Assembly (NCBI GenBank): GCA_019241915.1
Contig: JAFAWI010000401.1
Coordinates: 1 to 5,853, forward strand
Length of the DNA stretch: 5,853 nt
DNA from: Alphaproteobacteria bacterium
Lineage (GTDB): Bacteria; Pseudomonadota; Alphaproteobacteria; ATCC43930; CGMCC-115725
Direction: 5' to 3'
Part shown: positions 1-5,853 of the stretch, one piece after another
Position numbering within the stretch: position 1 is the stretch's first letter
How the letters are laid out: every line of letters starts with the position of its first letter
The notes under the pieces: model-generated
Databases searched by the model: none
What the model was told of the DNA's origin: nothing
Seen by the model: the letters and a program-made list of their open reading frames with translations, nothing else
Program-made: the position numbers and the translations under genes

Positions 1-4
1 GCCG

Positions 5-755
5 ATGGCGTTGTCCGACCTGATCCTCGAGACGCGCGGTCTGACCAAGGATTTTCGCGGCTTCGCCGCGGTGCGCGGCGTCGACCTGCGGGTGCGCCGC
101 GGCACGATCCACGCGTTGATCGGCCCCAACGGCGCCGGCAAGACCACCGTCTTCAACCTGCTGACCAAGTTCCTCGAACCGAGCGCCGGGCAGATCTTCT
201 ATCGGGGCGCCGACATCACTGCCGAACGGCCGGCCGCGGTCGCCCGGCGCGGGCTGGTGCGCTCGTTCCAGATCTCTGCGGTGTTCCCGCATCTGTCGGT
301 ACGCGACAATGTGCGGGTGGCGCTGCAGCGGCCGCTCGGCGACTCATTCCGCTTCTGGCGCTCGGTGCGCTCGCTCGACCGGCTCAATGGGCGCGCGCAC
401 GAGCTGCTTGGTTCGGTCGGGCTCGCGCAGTTCGCCGAGCTGCCGGCGGCGGCACTGCCCTATGGCCGCAAGCGCGCGCTGGAGATCGCCACGACTTTGG
501 CGCTCGAACCGGAGATGCTGCTGCTCGACGAGCCGATGTCGGGGCTGGGCCAAGAGGATATCGGGCGCATCGCCGGCCTGATCCGCGATGCGGCGCGCGA
601 CCGCACCGTGCTGATGGTCGAGCACAATCTGTCGGTCGTCGCCGATCTGTCCGACACGATCACGGTGCTGACGCGCGGCCGGGTGCTGGCCGAGGGCGAC
701 TACACCACGGTGTCGGCCAATCCCGAGGTGATCGACGCCTATATGGGCACGGGCC

Positions 756-763
<8 letters not shown>
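5..763 (+). CDS. livG: LIV-type ABC transporter ATP-binding protein LivG
   Basis: Cytoplasmic ATPase subunit of a HAAT-family importer; it pairs with the next gene product and powers transport through LivH/LivM. The 252 residues match the usual LivG length (about 255). Visible motifs are Walker A GPNGAGKT (residues 40-47), a Q-loop glutamine in SFQ (Q89), signature-like LPYGRKR (151-157), Walker B MLLLDEP (171-177), D-loop SGLG (179-182) and switch histidine H207 in MVEHN. The signature is not canonical LSGGQ, but LivG proteins are known to carry relaxed forms such as LAYGQQR. The ATG at 5 fits because the first beta strand (LILETRGLTKDF) begins directly after it; any ribosome binding site lies outside the window. 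The last 8 nt overlap the next gene, indicating translational coupling. Family and role are sure; the transported substrate is not. Confidence 0.95.
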
Positions 764-1457
<694 letters not shown>

Positions 1458-1464
1458 GGAAGCG

Positions 1465-1469
1465 AGGAG
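1465..1469 (+). promoter_or_regulatory. Ribosome binding site of the substrate-binding protein gene
   Basis: AGGAG lies 6 nt before the ATG at 1476, within a purine-rich run (GAGGAGAAGG, 1464-1473). It is the strongest Shine-Dalgarno in the transporter operon and sits in front of the subunit that usually must be made in excess. It also fixes the start of that gene. Confidence 0.75.
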
Positions 1470-1475
1470 AAGGCG

Positions 1476-2693
1476 ATGAACGGACGTTTTGCCGCGGTGC
1501 TGCCCGCCGCCCTGCTGGCCGCCGCCCTGCTGGTTGCGGGCGGCGCCGGCGCGCAGTCCCCCGACGCGGTGCGGATCGGCGTGCTCGCCGACATGTCGAG
1601 CCTCTACGCCGACCTCGGCGGCCCCGGTTCGACCGTCGCGGTGCAGATGGCGGTCGACGATTTCGGCGGCAGCGTCCTCGGCAAGAAGATCGAGGTGGTC
1701 AGCGCCGATCACCAGAACAAGCCCGACGTCGCCTCGTCGATCGCGCGCCAATGGTTTGACGAGAAGGGCGTGCAGATGATCACCGACCTGACGACGTCGA
1801 GCGTCGCGCTGGCGGTCCAGGAGGTCGCGCGCGCCGACAACAAGGTGATCCTCGTCAACGGGGCCGCCTCGTCCGATCTTACCGGCAAGGCGTGCGCGCC
1901 GACTTCGGTGCATTGGACCTACGACACCGTCTCTCTCGCCAATGGCACTGGCGCGGCGGTGGTCAAGGCCGGCGGCGACAGCTGGTTCTTCATCACGGCG
2001 GACTATGCGTTCGGCCACGCGCTGGAGCGCGATACGACCGCGGTGGTCGAGGCGAACGGCGGCAAGGTCCTGGGCGCGGTCAACGTGCCGCTGAACACAG
2101 CCGATTTCTCGTCATTCCTGCTGCAGGCGCAGCAGTCGAAGGCCAAGATCATCGGCCTCGCCAATGCCGGCGGCGACGCGATCAACTCGATCAAGCAGGC
2201 CGCCGAATTCGGCATCGTCGCCGGCGGTCAGAAGCTCGCCGGGCTGCTGGTGTTCGTTTCCGACGTGCACAGCCTCGGGCTGCAGACCGCGCAGGGGCTG
2301 CAGCTCACCGAAGCATTCTACTGGGACCAGGACGACAAGACGCGCGCCTGGTCGAAGCGCTTCTTCGACAAGACGCACAAGGAGCCGACCATGGTTCAGG
2401 CCGGCAACTACTCCGCGACGATGCACTACCTGGAAGCGGTCAAGGCGGCCGGCAGCCTCGATTCCGCAGCGGTGATCAAAGAGCTCAAGTCGAAGCCGAT
2501 CGACGACTTCATCATCCGCAACGGCCACATCCACGACGACGGCTCGCTGGTTCACGACATGTATCTCTACGAGGTCAAGAAGCCGACCGAGTCGACGGCC
2601 GAATGGGACCTCTACAAGCTGATCGCAACGATTCCCGGCGACCAGGCCTTCAAGCGCCCGCGCGGCAACGAATGCCCCGCCGTCAAGGGCTGA
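1476..2693 (+). CDS. Periplasmic substrate-binding protein of HAAT ABC transporter (LivK-like)
   Basis: Periplasmic receptor that captures the solute and delivers it to the permease; 405 residues, two-lobed type I periplasmic-binding fold (Peripla_BP_6 / LivK-like). The N-terminus is a Sec signal peptide: Arg4, a hydrophobic core (about residues 5-21), then AGA before Gln27, so cleavage after Ala26 is predicted. There is no lipobox cysteine. The mature protein opens with VRIGVLADMSSLYADLGGPG (32-51), the family's first strand and ligand-loop region. Other family-like parts are the segment around 172-181 (FITADYAFGH) and the second-lobe stretch 257-280. It has only two cysteines, C140 (GKACAPT) and C400 (GNECPAVKG), plausibly a disulfide. 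I recall similar proteins in many alpha- and betaproteobacteria, usually of unassigned ligand, so no substrate is named. It sits between the ATPase and permease genes, with a structured repeat directly after its stop codon. Confidence 0.93.
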   Translation: MNGRFAAVLPAALLAAALLVAGGAGAQSPDAVRIGVLADMSSLYADLGGPGSTVAVQMAVDDFGGSVLGKKIEVVSADHQNKPDVASSIARQWFDEKGVQMITDLTTSSVALAVQEVARADNKVILVNGAASSDLTGKACAPTSVHWTYDTVSLANGTGAAVVKAGGDSWFFITADYAFGHALERDTTAVVEANGGKVLGAVNVPLNTADFSSFLLQAQQSKAKIIGLANAGGDAINSIKQAAEFGIVAGGQKLAGLLVFVSDVHSLGLQTAQGLQLTEAFYWDQDDKTRAWSKRFFDKTHKEPTMVQAGNYSATMHYLEAVKAAGSLDSAAVIKELKSKPIDDFIIRNGHIHDDGSLVHDMYLYEVKKPTESTAEWDLYKLIATIPGDQAFKRPRGNECPAVKG

Positions 2694-2795
2694 CCCTCAC
2701 CTGTTTCGCGCCGGCGATGCCGCCGCGATCCACCCTCTCCCGCATTGCGGGAGAGGGAATGGGAATGCGCCGTCAGGCGTGGGAAGGGTGAGGGT
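2693..2795. repeat. Intergenic structured palindromic repeat (REP/MITE-like)
   Basis: This element nearly fills the 113-nt gap between the binding-protein gene and livH. Terminal arms 2693-2701 (ACCCTCACC) and 2787-2795 (GGTGAGGGT) are perfect inverted repeats of 9 bp. Inside are a perfect 11-bp central hairpin (2733-2757), a small left hairpin (CGGCG 2712-2716 with CGCCG 2721-2725) and a small right hairpin (CGCC 2768-2771 with GGCG 2776-2779). The predicted RNA or single strand is thus a closed multi-branch fold. From memory, CCCTCTCCC/GGGAGAGGG palindromes bounded by CCCTCAC/GTGAGGG recur between genes in many alphaproteobacteria and are often mis-called as short ORFs. I see no second copy in this window, so its repetitive nature rests on that recollection. 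The left arm begins on the last base of the upstream stop codon. Confidence 0.7.
2733..2757. other. Perfect 11-bp stem-loop in the operon, not an intrinsic terminator
   Basis: CCCTCTCCCGC (2733-2743) and GCGGGAGAGGG (2747-2757) pair without mismatch around an ATT loop. The stem is very stable. It is followed by AATGGGAATG rather than a run of T, so rho-independent termination is unlikely. In the mRNA it could block 3' exonuclease and stabilise the upstream binding-protein message, as the REP elements of the E. coli malE-malF gap do. That role is inferred here by analogy of position. Confidence 0.75.
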
Positions 2796-2806
2796 TTCCG
2801 AAGACG

Positions 2807-3703
2807 ATGTTTAGCTGGCTGCACATTGCGATGCCGCCGGCGCCGGCGCTGTTTGCGCAGCTGCTGGTCGGGCTGATCAACGGCTCGTTCTATGCGCTGT
2901 TGAGCCTCGGTCTGGCGATCATCTTCGGCCTCCTCAACATCATCAATTTCGCGCACGGCGCGCAGTACATGATGGGCGCGTTTTGTGCGTGGTTTCTGCT
3001 CGACTGGTGGGGCATCGGCTATTGGCCCGCGCTGGTGATCGCACCGTTCGCGGTCGGCGCCGTCGGGATTGCGATCGAGCGGTTGCTGCTGCGCCGGCTG
3101 GCCGGACTCGACCACCTTTATGGGCTGCTGCTGACCTTTGGCCTCGCGCTGGTCATCGAGGGGCTGTTTCGCCAGCGCTATGGCTCGTCGGGACTGCCGT
3201 ACACGATCCCGGCCGAGCTGATCGGCGGCAAGAATCTCGGCTTTATGTTCCTGCCGGTCTACCGCGGCTGGGTCGTCGTGTTCTCGCTGACCGTATGCCT
3301 CGCGACCTGGTTCGTCATCGAGCGGACGCGGCTCGGCGCGCTGCTGCGCGCGGCGACCGAGAACGCGACGCTGGTGCAGGCCTTCGGCATCGACGTGCCG
3401 CGGCTGGTAACCTTGACGTACGGCGCCGGGGTCGCGCTGGCGGCGCTCGCGGGCGTGCTGGCCGCGCCGATCTACCAAGTCAGCCCGTTGATGGGCGCCA
3501 ACATCATCATCGTCGTCTTCGCTGTCGTCGTGATCGGCGGCATGGGGTCGATCCTCGGCGCGATCGTGAGCGGCTTTGCCCTCGGCCTCATCGAGGGGTT
3601 GACCAAGGTCTTCTATCCCGAAGCCTCGAACACGATCATCTTTGTCATCATGGCGCTGGTGCTGCTGGTCAAGCCCGCCGGACTGTTCGGCCGGGCGGCT
3701 TGA
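2807..3703 (+). CDS. livH: LIV-type ABC transporter permease LivH
   Basis: Inner-membrane permease, 298 residues (family about 290-310), forming half of the translocation channel with LivM. The N-terminal stretch from Gly22 (GLINGSFYALLSLGLAIIFG) to NFAHG (47-51) is the LivH hallmark. About eight hydrophobic segments can be seen, roughly at 13-40, 42-67, 72-90, 103-122, 153-172, 200-222, 231-260 and 273-290. The cytoplasmic coupling loop that contacts the ATPases is around 173-197 (RTRLGALLRAATENATLVQAFGIDV region), followed by the conserved VVIGGMGSILGA (241-252). The ATG at 2807 has only a weak GAAG in front; a second ATG at 2831 is possible but has no better site and would shorten the first helix's lead-in. 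Expression may be lower than that of the binding protein because the structured repeat lies upstream. Confidence 0.94.
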   Translation: MFSWLHIAMPPAPALFAQLLVGLINGSFYALLSLGLAIIFGLLNIINFAHGAQYMMGAFCAWFLLDWWGIGYWPALVIAPFAVGAVGIAIERLLLRRLAGLDHLYGLLLTFGLALVIEGLFRQRYGSSGLPYTIPAELIGGKNLGFMFLPVYRGWVVVFSLTVCLATWFVIERTRLGALLRAATENATLVQAFGIDVPRLVTLTYGAGVALAALAGVLAAPIYQVSPLMGANIIIVVFAVVVIGGMGSILGAIVSGFALGLIEGLTKVFYPEASNTIIFVIMALVLLVKPAGLFGRAA

Positions 3704-3704
3704 G

Positions 3705-4664
3705 GTGAGCCGGCGCGCCGGGCTATGGTGGTCCATCGCGCTGATCGCGCTGGCGCTGGCGGCGCCGTTCCTGTTCTATCCGGTCTTCGTGATGCGGGCG
3801 TTGTGCCTGGCGCTGTTCGCCTGCGCGTTCGACCTGCTGCTCGGCTATGTCGGACTGTTGTCATTCGGCCACGCCGCGTTTTACGGCGGCGCCGCCTACG
3901 TCACCGCGCACTGCGTCAAGGTATGGGGGTTTCCGCCTGAACTCGGGATCGTTGCCGGGGCCGCGGCGGCAGCGCTGCTCGGAAGCGTCTTCGGCTGGCT
4001 GGCGATCCGCCGCCAGGGCATCTATTTCGCGATGATCACATTGGCGCTGGCGCAGATGGTGGCGTTCTTTGCGCTGCAGGCGCCGTTTACCGGAGGCGAG
4101 GACGGCATCCAGGCGGTGCCGCGCGGCCGTCTGCTCGGCCTCATCGACCTCAACCACCCGCTGGCGATGTACTATTTCGTGCTGGCGATGTTCGTTGTCG
4201 GATTCGCGATCGTGCGGCGCGCGGTCAATTCGCCGTTTGGCCAAGTGATTACCGCAATCCGCGAGAACGAGCCGCGCGCGGTGTCGCTCGGCTACCGCGC
4301 AGAGCGATACAAGCTCTTGGCGTTCGTCCTGTCGGCGGCGCTCGCCGGACTGGCCGGCGCCACCAAGTGCCTGGTGCTGCAATTCGCCGCGCTGAGCGAT
4401 GTCGACTGGACGACCTCGGGCGAGGTTGTGCTGATGACGCTGGTCGGCGGGGTCGGGACGCCCCTCGGACCGGTCGTCGGAGCCTTTGTCATCGTGACGA
4501 TGGAGAACTACTTGGCGCAGGCCGGCTCATGGGTGACGGTGATCGAGGGGCTCATCTTCATCGTCTGCGTGCTGACGTTCCGGCGCGGCATCGTCGGGGT
4601 GATCGCCCCCTGCCTGACCGGCCGGGCTGCGGCGCCGCCCGCGCCCGAGCCGTCGCCGCCATAA
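3705..4664 (+). CDS. livM: LIV-type ABC transporter permease LivM
   Basis: Second inner-membrane permease, partner of LivH; 319 residues from a GTG start. Hallmarks, numbered from that start, are LGYVGLLSFGHAAFYG (46-61), the RRQGIYFAMITLALAQM region (102-118), TGGEDGI (129-135), the coupling loop SPFGQVITAIRENEPRA (176-192) and LVGGVGTPLGPVVGA (246-260). The C-terminal tail is Ala/Pro-rich (about 305-319). GTG at 3705, one base after the livH stop, is preferred over an in-frame ATG at 3642: the latter would add 21 residues rich in Cys, Trp and Ser encoded entirely within livH's conserved end, whereas GTG leads straight into a charged start (SRRAG) and the first membrane helix. There is little Shine-Dalgarno beyond GAGG at the junction, so coupling to livH is likely. 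It is the last gene of the operon. Function is sure; the exact start is a reasoned choice. Confidence 0.92.
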   Translation: MSRRAGLWWSIALIALALAAPFLFYPVFVMRALCLALFACAFDLLLGYVGLLSFGHAAFYGGAAYVTAHCVKVWGFPPELGIVAGAAAAALLGSVFGWLAIRRQGIYFAMITLALAQMVAFFALQAPFTGGEDGIQAVPRGRLLGLIDLNHPLAMYYFVLAMFVVGFAIVRRAVNSPFGQVITAIRENEPRAVSLGYRAERYKLLAFVLSAALAGLAGATKCLVLQFAALSDVDWTTSGEVVLMTLVGGVGTPLGPVVGAFVIVTMENYLAQAGSWVTVIEGLIFIVCVLTFRRGIVGVIAPCLTGRAAAPPAPEPSPP

Positions 4665-4764
4665 TCCGACTGCGGTCGGCGGGATCGCCGATCTTCAAAA
4701 ATCGTTCACCGCAGCAGGTTATCCCTTGCCCGAGGCCGCCCCGACCGGCGGCGGGCGCGGTGAT
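4665..4764. other. Non-coding gap after livM with weak hairpins
   Basis: No credible gene is visible here. Two small GC hairpins occur: CCGAC (4666-4670) with GTCGG (4675-4679), directly after the livM stop, and GCCGCC (4735-4740) with GGCGGC (4747-4752). Neither is followed by a T-run, so if the operon ends here termination is probably factor-dependent. An A/T-richer patch at 4691-4710 could belong to a promoter for the following small ORF, but no convincing -35/-10 pair can be named. Confidence 0.4.
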
Positions 4765-4769
4765 GGAGG
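4765..4769 (+). promoter_or_regulatory. Ribosome binding site deciding the TTG start of the small ORF
   Basis: GGAGG is a near-perfect Shine-Dalgarno, 6 nt before TTG at 4776 and 9 nt before the adjacent in-frame TTG at 4779. No ATG or GTG in that frame is at suitable distance (the next GTG is at 4809), so this site is the main reason to accept a TTG start. Confidence 0.6.
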
Positions 4770-4775
4770 CTCGCG

Positions 4776-4994
4776 TTGTTGACGAGCGACGTATTGCATC
4801 CGGGCTGGGTGCGCGGCTGGGGGGTGGTCAGCGGCGAGCCGCCGTGGCGCGAATTCCGCGGTGTCTACGCGACGCGCGCCGAGGCCGAGGAAGCCGCCGC
4901 CGAAGCCGGCGACGAGTTTCACGCGCATTGGGGCGCCTACAACGCCGAGCGCGATGAATTCGTCTGCGGCCCGATTCCAGAGGCCGTGGCGTAG
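4776..4994 (+). CDS. Small protein of unknown function (72 aa)
   Basis: I do not recognise this protein family by name. It is probably cytoplasmic: no signal peptide or membrane segment is seen. It is acidic and carries four tryptophans (W11, W15, W24, W52). The order is a Trp/Gly-rich start (GWVRGWGVVSGEPPWREFRG, 10-29), a short helix-prone Ala/Glu stretch (TRAEAEEAAAEAGDEF, 33-48), then HWGAYNAERDEFVCGP (51-66). That layout suggests a compact beta-helix-beta fold rather than random sequence. Coding evidence is third positions that are overwhelmingly G or C, and a strong GGAGG before the TTG start. TTG at 4779 would remove one residue. It lies 111 nt after livM on the same strand and ends 4 nt before the convergent TRAP gene, so it may be read through from the transporter operon or have its own promoter. 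Link to transport is unproven. Confidence 0.62.
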   Translation: MLTSDVLHPGWVRGWGVVSGEPPWREFRGVYATRAEAEEAAAEAGDEFHAHWGAYNAERDEFVCGPIPEAVA

Positions 4995-4998
4995 CCGC

Positions 4999-5853
4999 CT
5001 ACAAGAAGCCGATCGACAGCCAGGGAATCGCCGCGACGATCAGCAGCGATATGACGAGCGCGCCGATATAGGGCCAGATGCGCCACAGCGAATCGTCCGG
5101 GTTGGTGCGGCCGATGGCGCAGGCGCTGAAGAAGCCGATGCCGAACGGCGGCGCGAACAAGCCGATCCCCATCGCCAGGATCACCACCATCGCGTAATGC
5201 ACCTCGTGCACCCCAATCGCCTTGGCGACCGGGAATAAGAGCGGCCCGAACAGCACGATCGCCGGCAGGCCTTCGAGCACGCTGCCGAGCACGATAAAGG
5301 CGACGATGGTCACCGCGAGGAAGCCCCAGCTGCCGCCGGGCACCGCGGCCATCGCCGAGACCAGCCACAGCGAAAATCCGGATTGCGTGAGCGCCCAGGC
5401 CATGCTCGTCGCGGTCCCGATGATCATCATCACTGCGCCGGTGAGCGAGACGGTCTCGATCAGGATCGGGTAGATGCGCCGCCAGTCGAATTCGCGGTAG
5501 ACCAGCAGCCCGAGCAGCGCGGTATAGACGACGCCGACCGTCGAAACTTCGGTCGCGGTGGCGACCCCCTCGATGACCGTATAGCGGATGACAAAGGGCA
5601 GGCTCAGTCCGGGCAGCGCCACCAGCAGAGTCTTGCCCATCACCGAGAGCGGCGCGCGCCGGCCAGCGCCCTTGTCTTCGTTGCGCGAGCGCCACCACGC
5701 CACCGCGACCAGCGCCAGCGCCGCGACAAAAGCCGGCATCAGCCCGCCGGTGAACAGCGCGGCGATCGAGAGCCCCGGGGTCACCGAGCCGATCGTGATC
5801 AGCACCAGGCTCGGCGGGATGGTCTCGGACATCGCGCTCGATGTCGCCAGCAG
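4999..5853 (-). CDS. dctM: TRAP transporter large permease (DctM family), 5'-truncated by window edge
   Basis: C-terminal 284 residues of the large membrane subunit of a TRAP importer, which moves a solute (usually an organic acid) into the cell using an ion gradient, together with a small permease and a periplasmic binding protein. The family is about 430 residues, so roughly the first third lies beyond the right edge. The frame stays open to position 5853 (LLATSSA before MSETIPPS), so the ATG at 5832 is internal, not the start. Family motifs counted from the edge are SSAMSETIPPSLVLITIGSV (5-24), EGVATATEVSTVGVVYTALLG (95-115), GSVLEGLPAIVLFGPLLFPVA (190-210) and GIGLFAPPFGIGFF (229-242). 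Several long hydrophobic helices are evident. The symbol is a family label; the substrate is unknown. It converges with the small ORF, 4 nt away, and partner genes would be expected to the right. Confidence 0.93.
   Translation of the reverse strand: MLATSSAMSETIPPSLVLITIGSVTPGLSIAALFTGGLMPAFVAALALVAVAWWRSRNEDKGAGRRAPLSVMGKTLLVALPGLSLPFVIRYTVIEGVATATEVSTVGVVYTALLGLLVYREFDWRRIYPILIETVSLTGAVMMIIGTATSMAWALTQSGFSLWLVSAMAAVPGGSWGFLAVTIVAFIVLGSVLEGLPAIVLFGPLLFPVAKAIGVHEVHYAMVVILAMGIGLFAPPFGIGFFSACAIGRTNPDDSLWRIWPYIGALVISLLIVAAIPWLSIGFL

Noticed and set aside
2733..2757. Intrinsic terminator after the binding-protein gene
   Set aside because: The stem is strong, but there is no T-run on the + strand side (AATGGGAATG follows), and livH and livM of the same transporter lie downstream.
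1892..2791. 299-codon + strand frame overlapping the binding-protein gene
   Set aside because: It is out of frame with a protein that has clear domain structure. The translation is Arg/Gly/Ala-rich and without motifs.
2612..3736. 374-codon open frame on the minus strand
   Set aside because: It lies antisense to livH and runs through the palindromic repeat, giving the repeat-derived string SLSRNAGEGG that is typical of mis-called ORFs. Its composition is that of a shadow frame.
4691..4723. Sigma70-like promoter before the small ORF
   Set aside because: A CTTCAA/GTTATC pair can be drawn, but both boxes match poorly and the spacing (19 nt) is long.
4735..4752. Intrinsic terminator at the GCCGCC/GGCGGC hairpin
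   Set aside because: The stem is only 6 bp and is followed by GGGCGCGG rather than T residues, and GC-rich DNA yields such stems by chance.
4367..4957. 196-codon + strand frame spanning the livM end and the following gap
   Set aside because: It is a shadow of livM for nearly half its length and Arg-rich afterwards. The frame at 4776-4994 has the better start signal and composition.
4937..5698. 253-codon minus-strand frame inside the TRAP gene
   Set aside because: It is an alternative frame of the same stretch. Only the frame ending at 4999 gives the DctM motifs and hydrophobic helices.
5830..5832. ATG on the minus strand as the start of the TRAP permease
   Set aside because: The frame is open to the window edge and the preceding residues LLATSSA match the conserved SSAMSETIPPS region, so this Met is internal.

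Overview
The window is GC-rich (about two-thirds G+C by eye, with strongly G/C-biased third codon positions). It reads as bacterial chromosome, most likely from an alphaproteobacterium of the Hyphomicrobiales/Rhodospirillales type. That placement rests on protein style, base composition and an intergenic palindrome of the CCCTCTCCC...GGGAGAGGG kind that is common in such genomes. It is an inference, not a taxonomic assignment.

Positions 5-4664 (+ strand) hold a complete HAAT-family (branched-chain amino acid/LIV type) ABC importer in the order ATPase (livG) - ATPase (livF) - periplasmic substrate-binding protein - permease (livH) - permease (livM). The genes are packed as one operon: livG and livF overlap by 8 nt, 18 nt separate livF from the binding-protein gene, and one base separates livH from livM (if livM starts at its GTG). 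The only sizeable internal gap, 113 nt between the binding-protein gene and livH, is almost filled by a structured repeat with a perfect 11-bp central hairpin and a 9-bp outer stem. No promoter is evident, and the operon may begin upstream of the window.

Positions 4665-4775 are a short non-coding stretch with small GC hairpins but no U-tract terminator. A 72-codon ORF of unknown function (4776-4994, +) follows, starting at TTG behind a good Shine-Dalgarno sequence. Four bases later, on the opposite strand, ends a TRAP transporter large permease (DctM family, 4999-5853). Its 5' part lies beyond the right edge, so its small permease and binding protein would be sought there.

The binding protein would capture a small solute in the periplasm and deliver it to the LivH/LivM channel, with LivG/LivF supplying ATP hydrolysis. 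The solute cannot be read from sequence: this broad family includes importers of branched-chain amino acids, other amino acids, amides/urea and aromatic acids. The neighbouring TRAP permease is a separate, ion-gradient-driven importer, typically for organic acids. Overall this is an ordinary solute-uptake region. I found no evidence of a new biological system. The points most worth a second look are the structured repeat inside the operon and the small unknown ORF.
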